Below, one piece after another: positions 25,314 to 32,684 of a stretch of DNA of 38,651 nt; the stretch's first letter is position 1; the number at the start of each line of letters is the position of its first letter. Source of the stretch: Betaproteobacteria bacterium (GTDB taxonomy: Bacteria > Pseudomonadota > Gammaproteobacteria > Burkholderiales > SG8-39); assembly GCA_016210745.1 (NCBI GenBank), contig JACQTO010000170.1, positions 1 through 38,651 on the forward strand, given 5' to 3'. Below the pieces are notes generated by a model. That model had not been told where the DNA came from and made no database searches. It was given only the letters and a program-made list of their open reading frames with translations. Position numbers and translations under genes: made by a program.

Positions 25314-26261
25314 ATGGAGCTACGGGATCTGCAGCACCTGCTGGCGATTGCCGAGGCCGGCAGTCTGGTGCGCGCGGCCGAACGCCTCGGCGTCACGCAA
25401 CCGACGCTTTCCAAGGCGGTCACGCGGCTGGAGCGGATGCTTCGCGTCAAACTCATCGAGCGCCTCGCCCGCGGCGTGCGACTTACCCCATACGGCCAAG
25501 CAGTCGTGGCGCGGATGGGCACGATCGACGTCGGCGTGCGCGATATGCTCGCGGAGTTGCGCGACCTTCGGCAGGGCAAGACAGGCGCGGTGACGTTCGG
25601 AGTGGGTACCGGCATCCCGCCGGCTTTCGTCGCCGCAGCCGCCAAGCCGCTGTTGGCCAAAGATTGCATCAGTATCACCATCATCGGCGGAAAAGCCGAC
25701 GCCTTGCTGCGCTCCGTTCGGGCGGGGGACATCGAGTTCGCGGTGACCATCGAACCTGCACGAAAAACAAACCTTGCATGGCATAAACTTTTCGCCGATC
25801 CGATGGTTCCGATCACGCACAAAGATCATCCGCTTACTCGGGCGTCGAAAGTCACTTGGACCGACCTTGCCGCGGCCCGATGGATCGTTCCCGTGGAGGG
25901 GTCGGCCACACGCGAATGGTTTGAAAATCAGTTCCGCCAGCGCGATCTCGATCCCCCGCTCCCTGTCGTATCGCTGGACTCGGTGGCCGGCTGGCCCGGA
26001 TTGGGTTCGAACCTTAATCTCAATCTTCTCGCGCTGTTGCCGGCATCGAGCCTCAATTACCTGCCGGTGGCCTCGCTCGGCGTCATGGTTCGCACGCCCG
26101 AGGATTGGCACTCGGCGCGGGTGGTGGGCATCGTGCATCGGCGCGACGGATATCTTTCCGCGGCCGCGCAGAAGCTAATCGAGAGGCTCGAAACGGTCGC
26201 GCGATCGTTCGAGCCGGAGGCCACCGCAAGCTATTCGACGCGAGATCTTGCGCGGATTTAG
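25314..26261 (+). CDS. LysR-type transcriptional regulator, candidate master regulator of the cluster
   Basis: A 315-residue LTTR. Winged helix-turn-helix at residues 1-60 (MELRDLQHLLAIAEAGSL, then AAERLGVTQPTLSKAVTRLE), a linker helix, and a LysR_substrate effector domain from about residue 90. The start is ATG 25314, the canonical MELRDLQ; a TTG at 25284 would add ten residues and is less likely. It is divergently transcribed from the ATP-grasp/Mo-W/SDR operon. LTTRs bind T-N11-A dyads near -65 and are usually autorepressed. The six identical-geometry dyads in this window, one of them adjoining this start codon, make it the natural candidate to bind them all. Its inducer, probably a pathway acid or CoA ester, is unknown. 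Its stop codon lies in the arm of a long inverted repeat. Confidence 0.88.
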   Translation: MELRDLQHLLAIAEAGSLVRAAERLGVTQPTLSKAVTRLERMLRVKLIERLARGVRLTPYGQAVVARMGTIDVGVRDMLAELRDLRQGKTGAVTFGVGTGIPPAFVAAAAKPLLAKDCISITIIGGKADALLRSVRAGDIEFAVTIEPARKTNLAWHKLFADPMVPITHKDHPLTRASKVTWTDLAAARWIVPVEGSATREWFENQFRQRDLDPPLPVVSLDSVAGWPGLGSNLNLNLLALLPASSLNYLPVASLGVMVRTPEDWHSARVVGIVHRRDGYLSAAAQKLIERLETVARSFEPEATASYSTRDLARI

Positions 26262-26423
26262 TGGTCTGCTTCGTAAGTCGAGGAACACAATGAAAACGAT
26301 GGATTCCGGCCTGTGGCAAGGCGCGAACCGCAGCAATAGCCATAGCTATTGCGAGGATGAGCAACGCCGCCACGGGGCGGAAGGCGCGTTTTCATGTTCC
26401 GGCACTTGCGAAGCAGACCACTA
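26259..26423. terminator. Long inverted repeat between convergent genes
   Basis: Arms 26259-26278 and 26404-26423 pair over 20 bases with one mismatch, and each arm contains the TAG stop of the flanking gene (LysR on plus, SDR on minus). Further pairing occurs inside: ATGAAAACG/CGTTTTCAT (26290-26298/26387-26395), and a central stem GCAATAGC-CATA-GCTATTGC (26333-26352). It fills exactly the space between the two stop codons. It probably acts as a bidirectional terminator or transcript-end protector; an origin as a miniature inverted-repeat element is possible. Confidence 0.7.
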
Positions 26424-27161
26424 GCACATGTACAGGCCGCCGTTGATGTTGAGCGTCGCACCGGTCATGAATCCGGCCAGATCTGAGGCGAGATAGCGCA
26501 CCAGGTGGCCGATCTCCTCGGGTTTGCCGAAACGGCCCATCGGTATGCTGGCGACGACTTGTTCGCGCACTTCGGCTCTGATCGCCATCACCATGTCGGT
26601 GGCGATGTAGCCCGGCGCAATGGCATTGACGGTCACGCCATTCTTCACCACTTCCTGGGCAATTGCCTTGGTGAAGCCCAAGATACCTGCCTTCGCCGCC
26701 GAATAGTTGGCCTGCCCCAATTGCCCTTTGACGCCGTTCAACGAGGACATGTTGATGACTCGGCCCCAGCCCCGCTCCGCCATGCCGGGCAGGCATTGAT
26801 GCGTAACGTTGAAGACCGAGTCTAAGTTGACCGAGAGCACTGCGTCCCAATCGCCCTTGGACATCTTGCGAAACATGCTGTCGCGCGTGATGCCGGCGTT
26901 ATTGACCAGGATATCGACGGCGCCGATATTCTCGTTGATCTCGTCCACCATCTTGGCGCAATCGTCGAAATCCGAGACATCGGCTTCGGCGGCGTGGAAG
27001 TCGTAACCCACCTCTCGCGTTTTAGCCAGCCACTCGTCCTTGCCCGCATAGCCGGGCAAACAGTTGGCGATCACCACGCAGCCGTCATCGGCGAGGGCTT
27101 TGCAGATGGCCGTGCCCAAGCCACCCATGCCGCCAGTTACCAACGCGATTCTCTTCCGCAT
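26421..27161 (-). CDS. SDR-family acetoacetyl-CoA reductase-like protein (PhbB-like)
   Basis: A 246-residue classical SDR closest in pattern to PhbB/FabG-type 3-oxoacyl-CoA reductases: VTGGMGGLGTAICKAL, DILVNNAGITRDSMFRKM, the catalytic serine in NMSSLNG, and QANYSAAKAG with Tyr and Lys, then NAIAPGYIATDMV and GFMTGATLNINGGLYMC. PhbB proteins reduce acetoacetyl-CoA to 3-hydroxybutyryl-CoA with NADPH; in this setting it could reduce or oxidise a 3-oxo/3-hydroxyacyl-CoA intermediate instead. AAGGAG lies somewhat far (about 12 bases) from the ATG. It is convergent with lysR and has its own predicted LysR-type promoter, leaving a leader of about 180 bases with no gene in it. Confidence 0.86.
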   Translation of the reverse strand: MRKRIALVTGGMGGLGTAICKALADDGCVVIANCLPGYAGKDEWLAKTREVGYDFHAAEADVSDFDDCAKMVDEINENIGAVDILVNNAGITRDSMFRKMSKGDWDAVLSVNLDSVFNVTHQCLPGMAERGWGRVINMSSLNGVKGQLGQANYSAAKAGILGFTKAIAQEVVKNGVTVNAIAPGYIATDMVMAIRAEVREQVVASIPMGRFGKPEEIGHLVRYLASDLAGFMTGATLNINGGLYMC

Positions 27162-27349
27162 CGAACCAAACTCTCCTTAATCGTCCAGGACCGCCAAGAG
27201 AGACGGCATCGGCATGACGCGACGCCGGCGCAAAAGCCGTCGGCGGCGACACCAGTTGCCCCAAGATGAGCAAGGTGCAGAGTGCCGTAATCGTAGCGCC
27301 GAATCCCGGTTGTTAAGCCGCTGGCATGGCAACAGCCGATGACCACACC

Positions 27350-27416
27350 ACAATAGCGTGCAGGCGCGGCGCTCAGCAATTAATTCGCCGCGCTGACATA
27401 TTCCACATCGGCATAG
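27350..27416 (-). promoter_or_regulatory. Predicted LysR-type promoter of the PhbB-like SDR
   Basis: Minus-strand reading: dyad CTATGC-N7-GAATAT (27398-27416) and -10 TATTGT (27350-27355), 52 bases apart, start near 27343. The bases between are less like the other five copies, but dyad, -10 and spacing all agree, which makes it the most independent confirmation of the module. Confidence 0.65.
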
Positions 27417-27679
27417 CAAGAGAGATTTGGGCAAGTCGCGTCTAGTTGCGTTGCAGCACGTAACCACTCGGAAACCACTCGGCGTTCAGCGTGAATTGAC
27501 TGCCCACGCTATCGATTACATGACGACGACATGGCAGCAGCGCAGTCGGTTCGTGGACTGACCTCAGATTTCCCGGACGGTGTCTGACGAATTTCCAGCC
27601 CAGGCCGATTGCTGCGAGTTGGAACCCTTAGCTACCCTTGCGATTGACGTATGTCACTCACAGGAATAAAGTGACATAT
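27417..27679. other. Intergenic stretch without a recognisable gene
   Basis: Between the last LysR-type module and the toxin-antitoxin pair no supported reading frame or RNA gene is seen. It should hold the promoter of the antitoxin/toxin pair. It may mark the right-hand limit of the catabolic regulon. Confidence 0.4.
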
Positions 27680-27889
27680 ATGGAAAAGACCCAGGTCTAC
27701 CTACGCAAGGAAGAGCTCGATGCGCTGCGCAAGGCCGCGGCGCGCTCGGGACGCAGCGTCGCAGAAGTTGTCCGTGATGCAATTCGCAAGGTCGTGCTCA
27801 AGCCGCAGGCAGCCGGGCCCGTTGCTATCTGGGACGGCGAGCCCAAGCGGCCGTCGATCGACCACGACAGCGTTCACGACGAACCCTGA
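27680..27889 (+). CDS. Ribbon-helix-helix antitoxin (VapB/CopG-like)
   Basis: A 69-residue protein starting MEKTQVYLRKEELDALRKAA, a beta strand plus two helices (SGRSVAEVVRDAIRKVV) typical of RHH/CopG antitoxins that bind the operator of their own gene pair and neutralise the toxin through the C-terminal tail. ATG 27680 is chosen because the family fold begins there; the frame stays open upstream to 27638. Its TGA overlaps the ATG of the toxin (TGATG), so the two are translationally coupled. Confidence 0.82.
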   Translation: MEKTQVYLRKEELDALRKAAARSGRSVAEVVRDAIRKVVLKPQAAGPVAIWDGEPKRPSIDHDSVHDEP

Positions 27890-28305
27890 TGCGGCAGAGA
27901 GAGGCTGTTTTCGTCGACAGTGGGGCATGGATCGCCCTTGCGCTGTCACGAGACCCCCTGCATGCCCAGGCGCGAGAACAATGGGAGGTGTTGCACGGAG
28001 CGGCCGCGAAGCTTCACACCTCCGTTCCCGTCGTGATCGAGACGTTCACGTTTCTTGATCGCAATGCCAATCGGGACGTAGCCCTGGCATGGAAAGACTC
28101 GATCTATAAGCCCGGCACCGTCAAGATTCTTCCCTGCGAGCTTCGCGATCTCGATCACGCCTGGGAGTACTTTCGGCGCCCCGACCTGCATAAACTCTCA
28201 GCCGTCGACGCAACCAGCTTCACTATCATGAAGCGCGCACGCATCCGTCTCGCCTTCACCTTCGATCACCATTTCTCCGTGGTCGGATTCAGATTGGCGG
28301 CCTAG
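27889..28305 (+). CDS. PIN-domain toxin (VapC-like ribonuclease)
   Basis: A 138-residue PIN-domain protein. The acidic residues expected for the Mg-dependent RNase site are visible: D10 in VFVDSGAWIAL, E51 in VVIETFTF, D107 in SAVDATSF and D125 in FTFDHHF. PIN toxins of type II systems cleave tRNA or rRNA and arrest growth until bound by the antitoxin. Coupled to the RHH gene by a one-base overlap (TGATG). The pair sits between the catabolic cluster and the tRNA genes, where it may stabilise the acquired segment; that is inference. Confidence 0.85.
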   Translation: MRQREAVFVDSGAWIALALSRDPLHAQAREQWEVLHGAAAKLHTSVPVVIETFTFLDRNANRDVALAWKDSIYKPGTVKILPCELRDLDHAWEYFRRPDLHKLSAVDATSFTIMKRARIRLAFTFDHHFSVVGFRLAA

Positions 28306-28487
28306 CCTGGTGGTGATCGGGGTGAGCGCGCGCGGGGAAAAGCGCTTTCTTACCAGTGAGAATGAGGATTACCGGGCTCGAGCCGTCCGGTTGACTCTCG
28401 AACAACTCGCGGCACCGGCGGCGATGGCGCATCGTCCAATTTCCTGAATATTTGACAGCTATCCAAAAATCTGGAACTCTGCGAGGC

Positions 28488-29600
28488 ATGAAGCGCTACC
28501 TCGAATCGCAGGTCCGCAGAGATCTGCTTCGCAAAATGGTGTTTGTCGGCGGGCCACGCCAGGTCGGGAAGACAACACTCGCCAAGAGTCTGCTGGGCCG
28601 CTCGACTTCCGGTCTGATGAACTGGGATGTTCCCGCGCAGCGCGACCTGATCCTGCGCCATCGTTTTCCGAAGTCACGCCTGTGGGTGTTTGACGAAATA
28701 CACAAATACCGCAAATGGCGCAATTACCTCAAAGGCGTTTTCGATGCGCGCACCGCGCGGCAGCAGATTCTGGTGACCGGCAGCGCGCGACTCGACTACT
28801 ACCGCTTCGGCGGTGATTCGCTGCAGGGGCGTTACCACTTTCTGCGGCTTCATCCACTGAGCGCCGCGGAACTCGGCATTGCTTCGGCCAAGGAACTGGC
28901 CGGCTTGCTCAAGCTGGGCGGCTTTCCCGAACCATTCCTTGGCGGCTCCGAAAGTGAAGCGCGCCGCTGGTCCAATGAGTATCGCACGCGCCTGGTGCGC
29001 GAAGATCTGGTGAGTCTGGAGCAGGTCCAGGATATCGGAAGCATCGAGTTGCTGATGACACGGTTACCCGCGCTGGTGGGCAGCCCGCTCTCGATCAATG
29101 GCATCGCCGAGCAGATTCAGATCAGTCACAAGACGGTTGCCAAGTGGCTGAGCATCCTGGAGCGGATGTACGCGATCTTCCTGCTGATGCCGTTCGGGTC
29201 GCCGAGGATCAAGGCGGTGAAGAAGGCGAGAAAGCACTATCACCTCGACTGGTCGTTGGTCCCGGACATGTCGCTGCGCTTCGAGAATCTGGTTGCCTCG
29301 CACCTGCTGAAGTGGGTCCAGTATCGCGAGGATACCGAAGGCTACCGGACCGAGCTGCGCTATTTCCGCGACATCGAAGGCCGGGAGGTCGATTTCGTCG
29401 TCACCGAGGACGCCGCTCCGACACTGCTGGTGGAATGCAAGTCATCGGATCGGGAGATCAGTCCTTCGCTGCGCTACCTGAAGGCGCGCTTCCCGGGGGC
29501 ACAAGCCTGGCAGATATCGGTCGGCGGACGCATGGACTACGTCTCACCCGAAGCTATCCGCGTGGCACCGGCGCTCAGCCTGCTTTCAACGCTGGTTTGA
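28488..29600 (+). CDS. AAA ATPase with DUF4143 domain
   Basis: A 370-residue protein of the common accessory AAA_14/DUF4143 family. Walker A is GGPRQVGKTTLAKS near residues 21-34, Walker B is LWVFDEIHKYRKW, and VTGSARLDYYR carries the sensor region; the C-terminal DUF4143 part has the nuclease-like segment EVDFVV and LLVECKSS. The E-x-D-F and ECKS pattern resembles a PD-(D/E)XK endonuclease core, as often noted for this family. Function is not known; such genes are frequent in genomic islands and defence-rich regions. Start is ATG 28488 (GCGAGGC before it), though the frame is open from 28452. The 182 bases before it hold nothing I recognise. Confidence 0.8.
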   Translation: MKRYLESQVRRDLLRKMVFVGGPRQVGKTTLAKSLLGRSTSGLMNWDVPAQRDLILRHRFPKSRLWVFDEIHKYRKWRNYLKGVFDARTARQQILVTGSARLDYYRFGGDSLQGRYHFLRLHPLSAAELGIASAKELAGLLKLGGFPEPFLGGSESEARRWSNEYRTRLVREDLVSLEQVQDIGSIELLMTRLPALVGSPLSINGIAEQIQISHKTVAKWLSILERMYAIFLLMPFGSPRIKAVKKARKHYHLDWSLVPDMSLRFENLVASHLLKWVQYREDTEGYRTELRYFRDIEGREVDFVVTEDAAPTLLVECKSSDREISPSLRYLKARFPGAQAWQISVGGRMDYVSPEAIRVAPALSLLSTLV

Positions 29601-29698
29601 TCACTTTGTTGTCGACCTGACGTGTCTGACATCGTGTTTCTGCCCTAAACGTAACAAACGATTTCAGTTCCGCCGTTCACCTCACCTCTGCTCACACA

Positions 29699-29850
29699 TT
29701 GAGTCACGCGGTTCGCGTACGCGCCGACGACAAGCAGGGGCGCAAGCTCGCGCAGTACATGGTGCGCGCCCCCCACCTAGCCCCGTCCATGAGTTGGAAG
29801 TTGCGCTTGCGGCTTTTGTGCACGTGCGAACGGGAGATGACTTTCAAGCA
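29699..29850 (+). pseudogene. Possible transposase remnant (IS91/IS801-like)
   Basis: The frame encodes RVRADDKQGRKLAQYMVRAP, which resembles the segment before the catalytic part of IS91-family transposases (a DxxGxxxLxxYxxRP pattern). No start, no catalytic tyrosines and no neighbouring ORF survive. This is a weak, memory-based resemblance; the rest of 29601-29988 contains only short repeats. Confidence 0.25.
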
Positions 29851-29891
29851 CCGAAATAGTTTTTTTGAAAACGGCAACGTGTGTAGGTCTA

Positions 29892-29961
29892 CGGGTGGTT
29901 TAGACAACTTTTCGGGTGGTTCTAGACGACGCTAGGCGACCCTAGGCGACTCTAGAACGAC
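29892..29961 (+). repeat. Short tandem repeats next to tRNA-Cys
   Basis: CGGGTGGTTTAGACAAC recurs 21 bases later as CGGGTGGTTCTAGACGAC. It is followed by four 10-base units starting CTAG at 29922, 29932, 29942 and 29952 (CTAGACGACG, CTAGGCGACC, CTAGGCGACT, CTAGAACGAC). The block ends 27 bases from the 3' end of tRNA-Cys. It could be a recombination scar, an attachment-site relic or slippage repeats. Confidence 0.75.
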
Positions 29962-29988
29962 GAGCACAAATTCAACTTATTGATTTAC

Positions 29989-30062
29989 TGGAGGCGGGGG
30001 TCGGAATCGAACCGGCGTCCACGGCTTTGCAGGCCGCTGCATGACCACTCTGCCACCCCGCC
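29989..30062 (-). tRNA. tRNA-Cys (GCA)
   Basis: A 74-base cloverleaf with encoded CCA. The acceptor stem is GGCGGGG/CCCCGCC, the anticodon loop CTGCAAA gives GCA, and the T arm contains GGTTCGATTCC. It sits 76 bases downstream of tRNA-Gly in the same direction. In several betaproteobacteria a tRNA-Leu follows tRNA-Cys after pgsA; none is seen here. Confidence 0.97.
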
Positions 30063-30138
30063 GGGAAAGCGCCGCATCGCGTAGCGGCGCTTGAGAGACT
30101 CAAAAGGGGACGCACTTTGGCTGCATCCCCTGAAATCC

Positions 30139-30214
30139 TGGAGCGGGAAAGGAGTCTCGAACTCCCGACCTCAACCTTGGCAAGGTTGCGCTCTACCAAC
30201 TGAGCTATTCCCGC
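30139..30214 (-). tRNA. tRNA-Gly (GCC)
   Basis: A 76-base cloverleaf with encoded CCA. The acceptor stem is GCGGGAA/TTCCCGC, the D arm AGCTCAGTTGGTAGAGC, anticodon loop TTGCCAA with GCC, and T arm GAGTTCGAGACTC. It lies 39 bases after pgsA and is probably co-transcribed with tRNA-Cys. Confidence 0.97.
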
Positions 30215-30253
30215 GCGAACAGGGGCGAATCTTAGCCTTGCGGCCGGGCGCGG

Positions 30254-30835
30254 TCAACCTGGACCGGCGCTTCGGCGCCCCGCGCCCGGACTGGCCAGCC
30301 TGAGGTAATAGAACATCGAAATCAGGGTCAGCGTGGCCGCGAGGTAGATCAGCCAGGTTCCGACCCGATGCGGATCGAACAGCGGCACCGGATCATGGTA
30401 GAGCAGCATGGGAACGGCGATCAGTTGCGCCAGGGTCTTCACTTTGCCGAGCAGATTGACGGCCACGCGCTTCGCGTCGCCGATTTTCGCCATCCACTCG
30501 CGCAGCGCCGAGATCGCGATCTCACGCCCGATGATGATCACCGCAATCGCGGCGTCGACCCGGCCCAGTTCGACCAGCACGATCAGCGCCGCTGCCACCA
30601 TGAGCTTGTCGGCGACCGGATCGAGGAACGCGCCGAACGCGGAGGCCTGGTTCAGCCTGCGCGCGAGATAACCATCCAGCCAGTCGGTAATCGCCGCCAC
30701 GGTGAAGATCACGCAGGCGAACAGGTTGCGATCCACGGCGCTCAGCCACGTTGCGGGCAGGTAGAACAGGCTCACCATCACCGGGATCATCAGGATGCGG
30801 AACCAGGTGAGAAGATTGGGAAGATTAAGCCGCAT
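30254..30835 (-). CDS. pgsA: CDP-diacylglycerol--glycerol-3-phosphate 3-phosphatidyltransferase
   Basis: A 193-residue inner-membrane enzyme making phosphatidylglycerophosphate from CDP-diacylglycerol and glycerol-3-phosphate, the committed step to phosphatidylglycerol and cardiolipin. It begins NLPNLLTWFRI, and the CDP-alcohol phosphotransferase signature is intact: DWLDGYLARRL, then GAFLDPVADK with all three to four aspartates. Four to five membrane helices are visible. It overlaps the uvrC stop by 11 bases and precedes tRNA-Gly and tRNA-Cys, the usual order in betaproteobacteria. Confidence 0.95.
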   Translation of the reverse strand: MRLNLPNLLTWFRILMIPVMVSLFYLPATWLSAVDRNLFACVIFTVAAITDWLDGYLARRLNQASAFGAFLDPVADKLMVAAALIVLVELGRVDAAIAVIIIGREIAISALREWMAKIGDAKRVAVNLLGKVKTLAQLIAVPMLLYHDPVPLFDPHRVGTWLIYLAATLTLISMFYYLRLASPGAGRRSAGPG

Positions 30836-32684
30836 GAAGTTCCCGATAGATTTTCTCGGCCAGTCTGCGGCTGATGCCGGCGACTTGCGCCAAGTCCTCG
30901 ATGCTGGCCCCCATGACGCCCTTAAGGCCGCCGAAGCGCGCCAACAATTCCCTGCGGCGCTTGGCGCCGATGCCGCCGATTCCCTCCAGCGTCGAGGTCA
31001 CGCGAGTCTTGGCGCGGCGCGCCCGATGCCCGGTAATGGCGAACCGATGCGCTTCGTCGCGAATCTGCTGAATGAGGTGCAAGCCCGCATGGTCCGGGGC
31101 AAGATGTATCGGCCCCGCCCTGCCGGCGATCCACAATTCTTCCAGTCCGGGTTTGCGCTCCGGCCCCTTGGCGACGCCGGCCAACGCGACGTCGTTCAGA
31201 CCCAGTTCCGCCAACACCCCCGCTGCGGTGCTCACCTGCCCCTTGCCGCCGTCGATGAGAATCAGATCGGGAACCACGCCCTCGCCGCCCGCCACTCGAC
31301 TGTAGCGGCGTGAGAGCACCTGCTTCATCGCCGCGAAGTCATCTCCGGGCGTTACCTCGCCGATGTTGTAGCGCCGGTATTCGGCGTGGCGCATATCGAA
31401 CCGGTCGTAGACCACGCACGAGGCAACGGTCGCCTCGCCTGCCGTGTGGCTCACGTCGAAACACTCGATGCGCGAGGTCACGTCGGGCAAGCCGAGCGAC
31501 TCGCGCAGCGCACCCAGACGCACCTCCTGCGTGCTCTGTTCCGAGAGCCGCTGCTTGAGCGCCTGGCGGGCGTTCTTCTCGGCCATCTCGAACCAGGCGC
31601 GCCGATCGCCGGTCGGCCGCACGACGACGTGAATCCTGTGCCCCGCATATTCGCCGAGAAACCTCTCGACCTCGCCCGCATCGCTGCCTTGCGCGGTGAC
31701 GATCACCGGCGGGACCAGGCGTTCAAGATAGTGCTGCGCGATGAACGCCTGCAGGATCTCGCCGGGGGGCTGGTCCTTGGCGTTCTGCGCAAACAAGCTG
31801 CGGTCGCCCAGATGCCGGCCGCCGCGAATCATCACCAGATTGACGCAGACAAGTCCGTGATCGCTCGCCACGGCTATCACATCGGCATCCTGGTCCGTCC
31901 CGACATCGGCGTGTTGGCGCTGCGCCATTCTCGAGAGCGACTGGATCTGGTCGCGCAGCATCGCCGCCTGCTCGAACGCCAATGCGTCGGCCGCCTGCCG
32001 CATCCGCTCCGAGAGGGCCTTGATCAACTCGTCGCTGCGCCCTTCGAGAAACAAGCGCGCATTGCTCACGTCCTCGGCGTAGGCGGCGCGATCGATCAGC
32101 CCGACGCAGGGCGCGGAACAGCGCCGGATCTGGTGCAGGAGGCAGGGACGCGAGCGGTTGTTGAACACCGAGTCCTCGCAGGTGCGCAGGCGAAACACGC
32201 GCTGCAGCAGTTGTATGCTTTCGCGCACCGCTCCCGAATGCGGGAACGGCCCGAAATAGCGGCTGGATTTCTCCAGTGCCCCGCGATGGAATCCGAGGCG
32301 GGGAAAATCGCCGCCGCTCACCATCAAATAAGGATAGGACTTGTCGTCGCGAAACAGGATGTTGTAGCGGGGCGCGAGCGACTTGATCAGGTTGTTTTCC
32401 AGGATCAGCGCCTCGCTCTCCGATCCGGTGACGGTGATTTCGACGTTTGCCGTCTGCGACAGCATCATGACGATGCGCGGGGAAAGCGCGGTTTTCTGGA
32501 AATAGGAGGAAACGCGCTTTTTCAGGTCGCGCGCCTTGCCGACGTAGAGCACGTCGCCGGCGGCGCTCAGCATGCGGTAGACGCCGGGCAGATTGGGAAG
32601 ATTGGCGATGAAGGCGGCACTGTCGAAGGCCGGCGGTTTCTCCGCATTGCCTGCCGCGCCAGCCGCTGCGCAATCGACAGTCAT
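30825..32684 (-). CDS. uvrC: Excinuclease ABC subunit C
   Basis: A 619-residue UvrC, the nuclease of nucleotide excision repair that makes both incisions after UvrB has marked damage. The GIY-YIG domain is at the N-terminus (PGVYRM at about 33-38, LYVGKARDLKKRV at 46-58), four cysteines (C-x6-C-type, RTCEDSVFNN, SRPCLLHQIRRCSAPC) follow, then the UVR/UvrB-binding region, the RNase H-like domain (ECFDVSHTAGE, LILIDGGKGQ) and C-terminal helix-hairpin-helix (GIGAKRRRELLARFG). ATG overlaps the stop of the glycosylase gene (ATGA). Full length, nothing missing. Confidence 0.97.
   Translation of the reverse strand: MTVDCAAAGAAGNAEKPPAFDSAAFIANLPNLPGVYRMLSAAGDVLYVGKARDLKKRVSSYFQKTALSPRIVMMLSQTANVEITVTGSESEALILENNLIKSLAPRYNILFRDDKSYPYLMVSGGDFPRLGFHRGALEKSSRYFGPFPHSGAVRESIQLLQRVFRLRTCEDSVFNNRSRPCLLHQIRRCSAPCVGLIDRAAYAEDVSNARLFLEGRSDELIKALSERMRQAADALAFEQAAMLRDQIQSLSRMAQRQHADVGTDQDADVIAVASDHGLVCVNLVMIRGGRHLGDRSLFAQNAKDQPPGEILQAFIAQHYLERLVPPVIVTAQGSDAGEVERFLGEYAGHRIHVVVRPTGDRRAWFEMAEKNARQALKQRLSEQSTQEVRLGALRESLGLPDVTSRIECFDVSHTAGEATVASCVVYDRFDMRHAEYRRYNIGEVTPGDDFAAMKQVLSRRYSRVAGGEGVVPDLILIDGGKGQVSTAAGVLAELGLNDVALAGVAKGPERKPGLEELWIAGRAGPIHLAPDHAGLHLIQQIRDEAHRFAITGHRARRAKTRVTSTLEGIGGIGAKRRRELLARFGGLKGVMGASIEDLAQVAGISRRLAEKIYRELHAA

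Noticed and set aside
29699-29935. A real 78-codon gene
   Set aside because: No ribosome site or plausible start, and only a short stretch resembles any family; treated as a possible transposase remnant.
29922-29961. CRISPR-like array
   Set aside because: The units are only 10 bases with no spacers between them, so they are simple tandem repeats.
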